Shown here piece by piece: positions 36,050 through 42,691 of a stretch of DNA of 64,000 nucleotides. The stretch lies in NCBI RefSeq assembly GCF_001684965.1, contig NZ_MAYG01000001.1, forward strand, positions 1,736,001 to 1,800,000, given 5' to 3'. The stretch comes from Chryseobacterium arthrosphaerae (GTDB lineage Bacteria > Bacteroidota > Bacteroidia > Flavobacteriales > Weeksellaceae). The translations under genes were made by a program, and so were the position numbers. The notes beneath the pieces are model-generated. The model did no database searches. It was not told the origin of the DNA and saw nothing but the letters and a program-made list of their open reading frames with translations. Within the stretch, counting starts at the first letter, position 1. Each line of letters begins with the position of its first letter.

Positions 36050-37119
36050 ACGGGAATTTTTAAGTTGACGATATATTCTTTATCTCCTGACTGTATATCC
36101 AGTTCAAAGGTATCATTATAAAGCAGTTCCAGTCGCCGGGTAATATTGGCAAGCCCAAGGCCGCTGTTTTTCTTATCCGGAACCGTATAGCCGGCATGCC
36201 TGGAATTGATACAGACGAAATGAAGCCGCTTATTTTCAATATTGATCTCTATTTTCACATAAGATCCTTCCCCACTGATATCTACACTGTGCTTTACGGC
36301 ATTTTCAACGAAAGTAGTAAATAAATTCGGGGGAATAAAAGTACTGTTCAGCGCTCTTTTATCCAGGTGGGTAATGATATCAAATGAAAACTGGTCGCGT
36401 CTTATCTTTTCAAGGTTTAAAAAATTGGACAGAAAATCGATTTCTGAAGTCAGTAAGGTTTTTTCTTCACTGTTTTCGTACAGCTGATACCTGAGAAATT
36501 CGGATAATTTCACAATCACCACCGAAGCTTTTGCCGGATCTGTCCGGATCAGCGCCTTCACATTGTTCAGCATATTAAACAGAAAATGAGGATTGATCTG
36601 GTTTCTGAGCTCATTCAGCTCCATATTCAGTGTAAGATTGTTCAGTTCGTTGATTTTTTTATTATCGCTGATCCACTTCTGCAAAAGTTTTATGGTTGTT
36701 GTTGTAAGGATGATAGGAATACACATCAGTACTCCTTCATAGATTCCTCCCTTTTCTCCTTTATGCTCTGCTCCAACCTTAAAATCAACAAAAAAAAGCT
36801 TAAAACCATATCCGATAATATTAAGTCCGACCACTCCCATCAAAACAAGCAATACCAGGTAAGTAATGTATTTTGTCTTAAAGAAAAACCGGGGAACCAG
36901 CACATAAATATTAATGTACACCATGGCAATCAGGATAGTGTATACAAAGAGCAGAACATAATACTGGTAGATCCCTGAATATCCGTGCCAGAATCTGGAA
37001 CTGTACAGCAAAAAGAAAAAGAATACCAGAAACAGCAAATGCCTCCGGAAGGTATACTTCCCTTCTACCAGAAAATCCATTACTGCTGTCTCTTTAAATT
37101 TCCAGGAACTGTACTTCAT
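36046..37119 (-). CDS. LytS/YehU-type sensor histidine kinase
   Basis: 357 residues. Four hydrophobic helices occupy the first ~150 residues (LFLVFFFFLLYSSRF, YYVLLFVYTILIAMVYI, YLVLLVLMGVVGLNII, plus a further segment before ILLQKW). Then come the His_kinase motif NQINPHFLFNMLNNV with the phospho-accepting His, and the ATPase N-box FVENAVKH and GLGLANITRRL. No extracellular sensor domain. The kinase is upstream of its regulator and overlaps it. An environmental signal is sensed within the membrane or a neighbour; it is not known. Confidence 0.92.
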   Translation of the reverse strand: MKYSSWKFKETAVMDFLVEGKYTFRRHLLFLVFFFFLLYSSRFWHGYSGIYQYYVLLFVYTILIAMVYINIYVLVPRFFFKTKYITYLVLLVLMGVVGLNIIGYGFKLFFVDFKVGAEHKGEKGGIYEGVLMCIPIILTTTTIKLLQKWISDNKKINELNNLTLNMELNELRNQINPHFLFNMLNNVKALIRTDPAKASVVIVKLSEFLRYQLYENSEEKTLLTSEIDFLSNFLNLEKIRRDQFSFDIITHLDKRALNSTFIPPNLFTTFVENAVKHSVDISGEGSYVKIEINIENKRLHFVCINSRHAGYTVPDKKNSGLGLANITRRLELLYNDTFELDIQSGDKEYIVNLKIPV

Positions 37120-37303
37120 ATGATCAGTAGGGTTTTATCTTGGCAAAAATAGGCAATACTAAAGGTTCTTATCATAATATTATACAAAACCTCTCTTTTA
37201 TTATACCAATTATGCTTCTCTGATTTTGTATAAAATACAGCGGGTTTGGTATAAAAACAGATTCCGGCAGCCCAATTCAGCCTTTCTTTGCATTGTTTAA
37301 TCA

Positions 37304-37738
37304 ATGCATATGGAATTAGCAGTCTTTCAGGAATTAACCAAAGAAATAACTTCAGAATGTTTTTTTATGACAGCATCACAGCAAGAAGAAAAAGTAATAC
37401 AGCTCATCGACCTTCATCATTTTATAGAGTGTTTTGATCCGGAAATCAAAGTACTGAGCTACATCCGCCATCCTATTAATATTATAGACCACCACGGAAT
37501 AAAAAAAGGTATTGTTTTTTATGATCTTAAAAATACTTCTTTTCCGGACTGTAATGATGCTGAAGAATTCAAAAGGCGAAACGGACTTGCAGAATTATGG
37601 TTTGTATTTGTAGAAGAAAATTTTATTACAGACACTGCCCTTTACACTGACTGTATTATTGAAAACAGCCTGGACATCTTCTATGACAGGATTTTCACTT
37701 TCAGCTTTTTTCAATCGATCATTCAGCCTTTACAATAA
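37304..37738 (+). CDS. hypothetical protein, divergent from the sensor kinase
   Basis: 144 residues without a signal peptide or a recognised domain. It is rich in acidic and aromatic residues (HHFIECFDPEIKVLSYIRHPINIIDHHGIKKG). It starts 185 bp from the kinase gene on the opposite strand; the shared spacer may hold promoters for both. Two ATGs (37304, 37310) are possible. Function unknown. Confidence 0.5.
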   Translation: MHMELAVFQELTKEITSECFFMTASQQEEKVIQLIDLHHFIECFDPEIKVLSYIRHPINIIDHHGIKKGIVFYDLKNTSFPDCNDAEEFKRRNGLAELWFVFVEENFITDTALYTDCIIENSLDIFYDRIFTFSFFQSIIQPLQ

Positions 37739-38165
37739 ATTCCAGGTGAATATTAAGAAACTATCCGTACTGCCGGAGATATTGTCTTTAACGCCATTAA
37801 ATAGATCCTGAAAAATAAATTATACCAAGGAAAGGAACCTATCAACCTTCATTTTATTTCAATGTCAGAAATTCTTACAATCCTTTAAAAAGGTGAATAA
37901 AATAATACCGGAAAAAGAGTTTTGTTTTGGTTTCAGTTTGAATTTTCACATATTACGAATTTACTACCACAACACCTCAATAAAAAGATTAAAAAAAAAT
38001 TAAAATTTATCCTTTCGGCTTTTAACCATTTTCAAAAAAGACAATCAAAACTTTAGAAAAACACAAATTCAGGGGTTCTCTATATGAAAAATCTTATTAC
38101 CTCGCATGCAGATAACTGATGAATGATTCCGGGTTTTATGATAAGAATTTACAAAAATTAAGATA
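37739..38165. other. AT-rich intergenic region, nothing recognised
   Basis: 427 bp. A long A-rich stretch follows the hypothetical gene. No gene, strong hairpin or clear -7 box is seen. The promoter of the glycosyltransferase gene probably lies near its right end. Confidence 0.4.
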
Positions 38166-38822
38166 ATGGCTGTACCCAAACAAATATTTCAGACCTTTAA
38201 AACAAAAAAGCTTCCATTGATTACAAGATTTCATATCTGGAATATGAAAAGAAAGAATCCTGAATATCTTTATTTTTTCTACGATGACAACGATATTGAG
38301 AAGTTTATCTCCGAAGAGTTTCCACCCCGATACATTAAAAACTACCATAAGCTGACCATCGGTGCGGCCAAAGCTGATTTTTTCAGATATGCCATCCTGT
38401 ATAAAAAGGGAGGAATCTACCTGGATATTGACAGTACGATAACCCAACCTCTGAGACAACTGATAAAGGAAAGCGACCAGGCGGTCATCAGCAGGGAAAG
38501 ACATGAAAATTTATATGTTCAGTGGGCACTTATCTTTACGAAAGGCCATCCGTTTTTAAAGAAAGTACTGGAACTGATGCTTGATAATATAGAAAATCAT
38601 CGTTATCCCAATGATATACATGCCACTACAGGTCCTACCGTCTTCAGTGAAGCGATCAGACAGGCGTTACAGGAAGACCCGGATATTCCTTATACCCTTT
38701 TTGACGGTATTGAGTTCCGTGGATATTTACAGTTCAAGTATAAACTGGGAAAATTCTTTTTATACAAAAACAGGTCCCAACACTGGAAGCAGCTTCAGAC
38801 TACTCAGGATATTATCGCTTAG
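38166..38822 (+). CDS. glycosyltransferase with DXD motif (OCH1/capsular type)
   Basis: 218 residues. The segment AAKADFFRYAILYKKGGIYLDIDS, with the DxD pair Asp87-Asp89, is the signature of the 'glycosyltransferase sugar-binding region containing DXD' family (alpha-1,6-mannosyltransferase OCH1-like). It would transfer a sugar from a nucleotide donor, probably to a surface glycan. It is a single gene, tail to tail with the SMR gene (4-bp overlap). Substrate unknown. Confidence 0.88.
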   Translation: MAVPKQIFQTFKTKKLPLITRFHIWNMKRKNPEYLYFFYDDNDIEKFISEEFPPRYIKNYHKLTIGAAKADFFRYAILYKKGGIYLDIDSTITQPLRQLIKESDQAVISRERHENLYVQWALIFTKGHPFLKKVLELMLDNIENHRYPNDIHATTGPTVFSEAIRQALQEDPDIPYTLFDGIEFRGYLQFKYKLGKFFLYKNRSQHWKQLQTTQDIIA

Positions 38823-39154
38823 TGCGTACCCATCTTTGAAAAAACATTGATGATAATCACTCCAATGACAATCAGTGCAATTCCGATAATGGCCGGCAGA
38901 TCCGGAACCTGCCTGAAAGCAATAATCCCGATCATGGTGATAAACACAATGCCCACTCCTGACCAGATGGCATAGGTAATTCCTACCGGAATGTGGCGGA
39001 GCGTCAGGCTCAGAAAATAAAATGCACAGGCATATCCTATTACCGTTATCACAGATGGCCACAGTTTTGAAAACTCTTCGGATTTCTTCAGAAAAGTGGT
39101 TGCTATGATTTCAAATATAATTGCTAAGGCAAGGAAAATATAACTGCGTCCCAT
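38819..39154 (-). CDS. small multidrug resistance (SMR) efflux protein
   Basis: 111 residues in four helices. The N-terminus FLALAIIFEIIATTFLKKSE includes the essential Glu15, and the HIPVGITYAIWSGVGIVFI helix is the most conserved SMR segment. It exports cationic drugs, or guanidinium in the Gdx type, in exchange for protons. It is a single gene with a -7 box at 39171. The subgroup (EmrE or Gdx) is uncertain. Confidence 0.93.
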   Translation of the reverse strand: MGRSYIFLALAIIFEIIATTFLKKSEEFSKLWPSVITVIGYACAFYFLSLTLRHIPVGITYAIWSGVGIVFITMIGIIAFRQVPDLPAIIGIALIVIGVIIINVFSKMGTH

Positions 39155-39170
39155 AATTCATTCTTTGTAC

Positions 39171-39178
39171 AAAAATAC
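39171..39178 (-). promoter_or_regulatory. -7 box of the SMR gene
   Basis: Minus-strand TATTTTTG matches TAnnTTTG and ends 16 nt before the start at 39154. Confidence 0.6.
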
Positions 39179-39603
39179 TAAAAGCATTCCAGTACTTTAA
39201 AGCTGCTGTCAGTGTTCAATGATCTTATCTGTCACCTTATTCCGTTTTCTGACATTAAAAAGAGAGGATACTGTCATAAAACCTGACTTTGGCAAAAGTC
39301 CTTATCCGAAAAATTTAAAGTCAAAAAATAAGTTTTCTTAACATAAAAACTCCTTCTCTCTTCCCTGTTTAAGTTTATAAAAATGCATCACATAAAGGTA
39401 TTATGCTGAGCATTATTTATTTTTTGTTTTATCAACTCCAATATAGAAGCTATGAAAGCCTTACCATTTCCTCATTATTTTACAGACAAATCAATAAATA
39501 TATTAATAAATTCACAATAACACATTAACTTATTGTAAACAAAAAATCATACAAAAATTAAATAATTACTACATAACACACTGATATACATCATGGTGTT
39601 TTG
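39179..39603. other. AT-rich intergenic region between SMR gene and small peptide gene
   Basis: About 425 bp. A small hairpin GACTTT-ggcaa-AAGTC lies near 39287-39302, and a 22-codon frame starts MKALPFPHYF at 39451. Neither has enough support to be called. The right edge leads into the promoter region at 39604. Confidence 0.35.
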
Positions 39604-39635
39604 TTTTGGCACGTGATTTGAAAGCTGTAATATTG
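39604..39635 (+). promoter_or_regulatory. promoter region with a sigma-54-like element
   Basis: TGGCACGTGATTTGA at 39607-39621 matches the sigma-54 consensus TGGCACG-N4-TTGC except for the last C (A here). The same DNA also fits a housekeeping promoter: TTTTG (39604-39608), 19 bp, TAATATTG (39628-39635). It lies 50-80 bp before the 26-codon gene. Which sigma factor is used is unresolved. Confidence 0.45.
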
Positions 39636-39684
39636 CAATTGAAAGATTGATAAAATAAAGTCAAATAATTAAAAATAAAACAAA

Positions 39685-39765
39685 ATGGTAACTTACATCG
39701 GTATTGCAACATGTGTGATCGTATTCGCTTCATATTTTACAACAGCAAGAAGAGAAAGAAACTAA
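39685..39765 (+). CDS. 26-residue single-helix membrane peptide
   Basis: A 26-codon gene. A hydrophobic segment (YIGIATCVIVFASYF) is followed by the basic tail TTARRERN, the arrangement of small inner-membrane proteins oriented with the C-terminus inside. A good promoter lies upstream (39604-39635) and stem-loops and a terminator lie downstream (39814-39958). This context argues for a real gene. Function unknown; a toxin-like or regulatory membrane peptide is possible. Confidence 0.5.
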   Translation: MVTYIGIATCVIVFASYFTTARRERN

Positions 39766-39813
39766 TTCTTAAATTACATAAGCCTATAGCAAAACTATAC
39801 TCATTATATTGTT

Positions 39814-39958
39814 TTATGTTTTTGCTCTGATCAGTCAGACCTGCTCTTTTACTCACAGGGTAAAAGGGCCCAAAAACATAACAAAAAGATCTTAGTTTCA
39901 TAACAAATTTTAATATCCAAATGAGTCAAGCCGGGCAGTTGTCCGGCTTTTCTTTTTT
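39814..39958 (+). terminator. two-tier stem-loop followed by a rho-independent terminator
   Basis: The outer stem TTATGTTTTTG / CAAAAACATAA (39814-39824 with 39871-39881) encloses CTTTTAC / GTAAAAG (39846-39852 with 39860-39866). Further on, AAGCCGG / CCGGCTT (39928-39934 and 39943-39949) precedes TTCTTTTTT. The last hairpin is a clear terminator. The first may be a structured 3' region of the peptide transcript. Confidence 0.7.
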
Positions 39959-40108
39959 ATTCAACCATTGATTTTAAAATACTGCAATAAAGAAGTTCTA
40001 TTGCATCATTACTTATTCCCCCAGTACTTATTATTCATTGTCACATCTCCCCTGCTGGCCTACCTTTTTATTCTCATTCAGGATATATTACAGCATACAA
40101 TAAAGCTT

Positions 40109-40116
40109 TATCTTTG
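40109..40116 (+). promoter_or_regulatory. -7 box of the AAA ATPase-yggS operon
   Basis: TATCTTTG matches TAnnTTTG, 26 nt before the ATG at 40142. It places the start of the AAA gene there and not at earlier in-frame ATGs. Confidence 0.65.
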
Positions 40117-40141
40117 TCTATTCAAGAATCATTCAATCATC

Positions 40142-40861
40142 ATGAATTTATACAACCTTATTATTCAGGATAAAGAACCGGTCAACCTGAATGAAGTATT
40201 TCTCGATACAGATAACAGGGATCAGCTTATACAGCTTATCAAAGAACATACTTATATCAGGGAGCTTCAGGAATACGGGCTGCCGGTCAACAATAAGATT
40301 CTGCTTCAGGGAAGTTCAGGCTGCGGGAAGACAATGACGGCAAAAGCCGTTGCCAATGCTTTAGGAAAAAACATCATTATTCTGAATCTGAGCAATATTG
40401 TTTCATCCAGGATCGGGGAAACTTCCCAGAATATTAAAATGATCTTTGATAAAGCCGCGAGAGAGAGATCTGTACTTTTTCTTGACGAACTGGACCAGAT
40501 CGGAAAAGCGAGGGGAAGTGATGACAAAGATGTAGGAGAAATGCGGAGACTGGTCAACACCCTTATTCAGCTGATTGATTATTATCCTGAAAATGCCCTT
40601 TTGCTCTGCGCTACCAATCACCCGGAAATCATAGATACTGCTTTATTGAGACGTTTTCAGCTGAAGATCAATTATAAAATGCCTTCTGATGAATTTCTTG
40701 ACACTTTCTATGATCAATTGCTGAACCGCTTTCCTGAGGATATGAGAACAATTGAAAGAAAGTACTCTGTTTCGTTTGCGGAAGCAAAGGACCATGCTTT
40801 AACGGCTGTAAAGGCTGCTTTGATCAAACAACTGGAATCCAGACCAATAATTCAGCCATGA
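40142..40861 (+). CDS. AAA-type ATPase, single domain
   Basis: 239 residues from the ATG at 40142. An upstream in-frame extension of 58 codons is rejected because the promoter at 40109 lies inside it and the extension has no conserved character. Walker A is GSSGCGKT (57-64), Walker B VLFLDELD (111-118), sensor Asn159 (CATNH) and the arginine pair 170-171. No protease or membrane domain follows, so it is a stand-alone AAA module of the FtsH/spastin-like core. It overlaps yggS by 4 bp. The partner or target is unknown. Confidence 0.88.
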   Translation: MNLYNLIIQDKEPVNLNEVFLDTDNRDQLIQLIKEHTYIRELQEYGLPVNNKILLQGSSGCGKTMTAKAVANALGKNIIILNLSNIVSSRIGETSQNIKMIFDKAARERSVLFLDELDQIGKARGSDDKDVGEMRRLVNTLIQLIDYYPENALLLCATNHPEIIDTALLRRFQLKINYKMPSDEFLDTFYDQLLNRFPEDMRTIERKYSVSFAEAKDHALTAVKAALIKQLESRPIIQP

Positions 40862-41598
40862 AAGAAGATATCCTCCACAATCTGGCTACCATCAATGACC
40901 GGATAAAGAGTGCCTGTGAAAAATCCGGAAGAAATACCGGAGAAGTAAAACTGTTGCTGGCCACCAAAACGGTTTCTGCTGAACGGATCAAAATCGCTTT
41001 AGATCACGGACAGACCTTAATTGCTGAAAATAAAGTACAGGAACTGAAGGAGAAATATGAAGCTTTAAAAGATATCCCTCATGAAAATCACTTCATCGGG
41101 CACCTGCAGACCAACAAAGTGAAAGATACCCTGAAATACAACGTCACCTGCGTTCAGTCTCTTGACCGGTTGGATTTAGCTGAAAAGTTACATCAGAGAC
41201 TTTCTGCCGAAAACAGGATGATAGAGGTTTTAATTCAGGTGAACACTTCAAATGAAGAAAGTAAGTTTGGTATTGATCCCGCTGATGCCATTGAATTTAT
41301 CCGGAAAGTCTCAACATTTCCAACATTAAAAATAAAAGGGTTAATGACCATCGGCCTTTTCAGTGCAGAAACAGAAAAAGTAAGGAAATGCTTTAAGATT
41401 CTGAAAAACCTGCAGCAGGAAATCATCGGGGAAAACATTCCTAATGTTGAAATGACCGAACTTTCTATGGGGATGAGCGGCGATCTGGAAACAGCTATTG
41501 AAGAGGGCGCTACCATTGTACGGGTGGGAACTGCTGTTTTTGGAGCAAGAATCTATCCGGACAGCTACTACTGGGATGAAGAAAAAAAACAATATTGA
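40858..41598 (+). CDS. yggS: YggS/PROSC pyridoxal-5'-phosphate homeostasis protein
   Basis: 246 residues. The PLP lysine is Lys37 in LLLATKTVS; other family motifs are GENKVQELKEKYE-like IAENKVQELKEKYE, HFIGHLQTNK, IQVNTSNEESKFG and the terminal LSMGMSGDLETAIEEGATIVRVGTAVFGAR. The family binds PLP in a fold-type III barrel and buffers its level, without a known catalytic reaction. It starts within the stop of the AAA gene (ATGA), so the two are translationally coupled. Confidence 0.95.
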   Translation: MKEDILHNLATINDRIKSACEKSGRNTGEVKLLLATKTVSAERIKIALDHGQTLIAENKVQELKEKYEALKDIPHENHFIGHLQTNKVKDTLKYNVTCVQSLDRLDLAEKLHQRLSAENRMIEVLIQVNTSNEESKFGIDPADAIEFIRKVSTFPTLKIKGLMTIGLFSAETEKVRKCFKILKNLQQEIIGENIPNVEMTELSMGMSGDLETAIEEGATIVRVGTAVFGARIYPDSYYWDEEKKQY

Positions 41599-41685
41599 AA
41601 AACCGTAAATAGCCCGTATTTTTTAGTCTACAAATCCGGTATAGTTTTTGATAGTAAAACTTTAGTAACCAAACAAATACATTGT

Positions 41686-41859
41686 ATGATTAAAAAATTA
41701 CTCCAGGGCTGTCTTTTGATGACAGTATTATTCTTTTATTCATGTGAAAAAGAAAACACACAGATGAAAAGTGGAATCTCCATTGAAACGATTTCAATGA
41801 TAACCGTTCTTACGATGGGTGTAGCCATATTAGTGGCCTACAGCTATAAAAGAAGATAA
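41686..41859 (+). CDS. 57-residue lipoprotein with a C-terminal membrane helix
   Basis: A short gene of 58 codons. MIKKLLQGCLLMTVLFFYSC is a lipoprotein signal with Cys20 as lipidation site, then a charged linker (EKENTQMKSG) and a second hydrophobic helix (ISMITVLTMGVAILVAYSY) ending in KRR. A terminator follows at 41881. The structure is that of a real small protein, but no family is recognised. Function unknown. Confidence 0.55.
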   Translation: MIKKLLQGCLLMTVLFFYSCEKENTQMKSGISIETISMITVLTMGVAILVAYSYKRR

Positions 41860-41880
41860 CAGAAATAAAATAAAAATTAC

Positions 41881-41915
41881 AAATCACTTCTCAGTTTTGG
41901 GAGGTGATTTTGTTT
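41881..41915 (+). terminator. terminator after the small lipoprotein gene
   Basis: Stem AAATCACTTCTC with GGAGGTGATTT (with G-U pairs), followed by TTGTTTT. Confidence 0.7.
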
Positions 41916-42021
41916 TCATCAAAAAGAATTTGGCACAAATCTTCAGCTTCACCTCTTAATATCCGCTACAATTTTCTATCTTAAATCATCATAACCATTC
42001 ATATAAGCTTAAAAACCACAA

Positions 42022-42434
42022 ATGGAACAAAAGACAGATCAGGGAAGAAACGTAAAGATTCAGAGAAGTGCTAGGCATCAAACAGGAAGCTTTGGCACTG
42101 GAGTTAGGTGATGACTGGAATCAGAAGAAAAATCCCATTATTGGAACAGAAAGAAACGATTGAAGATCCGCTTCTTCAAAAAATCTCTGAAGTTTTAAAA
42201 ATTCCTGTGGAAGCATTTCAGAATTTTGATGAAGAACAAGCTGTAAATATTATCGCTAATACTTTTTCTTTAGATAATGGTTCAATATTCAATGCACATA
42301 ATACTAATCCTGTATTCAATCCTATAGAAACCATTCTCAAAATACATGAAGAGAAAATCGCACTTTACGAAAGAATGCTGAAGGAAAAGGATGATATGAT
42401 GACCAGACTTGAAGAATTAATCAAAACGAAATAG
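42022..42434 (+). pseudogene. XRE-family regulator broken by two frameshifts
   Basis: The reading frame is split across three phases. The start MEQKTDQGRNVK (42022 on) leads, after a shift near 42058, into FREVLGIKQEALALELGDDWNQ, a typical XRE helix-turn-helix. A second shift in the A-run near 42128-42132 leads into IPLLEQKETIEDPLLQKISEVL and runs to the stop at 42434. Both breaks add +1 to the frame. The intact family is common in Chryseobacterium. The 108-codon open piece from 42108 on lacks the DNA-binding part. A sequencing error is possible at the A-run but less so at both sites. Confidence 0.75.
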
Positions 42435-42452
42435 AACAATCATCGCTGCTTT

Positions 42453-42630
42453 GAGATTGCTTCGCTACGCTCGCAATGACAATGACAGTACAAGTCTCGC
42501 AATTTGCTGAAAAAACACATCGTTTAAGCTTTGCTGAGTGGAACGCCTTTGCGAACGCTATAATCAGTTAGCAGTCCAAATCTTTGCGAATTTTGCGTTA
42601 AAGAGATTGCTTCGCTTTGCTCGTAATGAC
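42453..42630. repeat. pair of dispersed repeats GAGATTGCTTCGCT...
   Basis: A 28-bp element beginning GAGATTGCTTCGCTACGCTC occurs at 42453-42480 and, with three changes, at 42603-42630, in the same orientation. Both contain an internal GCTTCGC hairpin. The intervening sequence contains AATCTTTGCGAATTTTGCGTT, typical of intergenic repeats in Bacteroidota. No gene fits in this stretch. Confidence 0.8.
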
Positions 42631-42691
42631 TATAAAAACAAAATCCCTCTCATTTCTGAAAGGGATTTGTTATTGTTAAAAAAACTTTTAA

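Noticed and set aside
39968..40141. 58-codon N-terminal extension of the AAA ATPase
   Set aside because: A good -7 box (40109-40116) lies inside it and the extension has no conserved character; start set at 40142.
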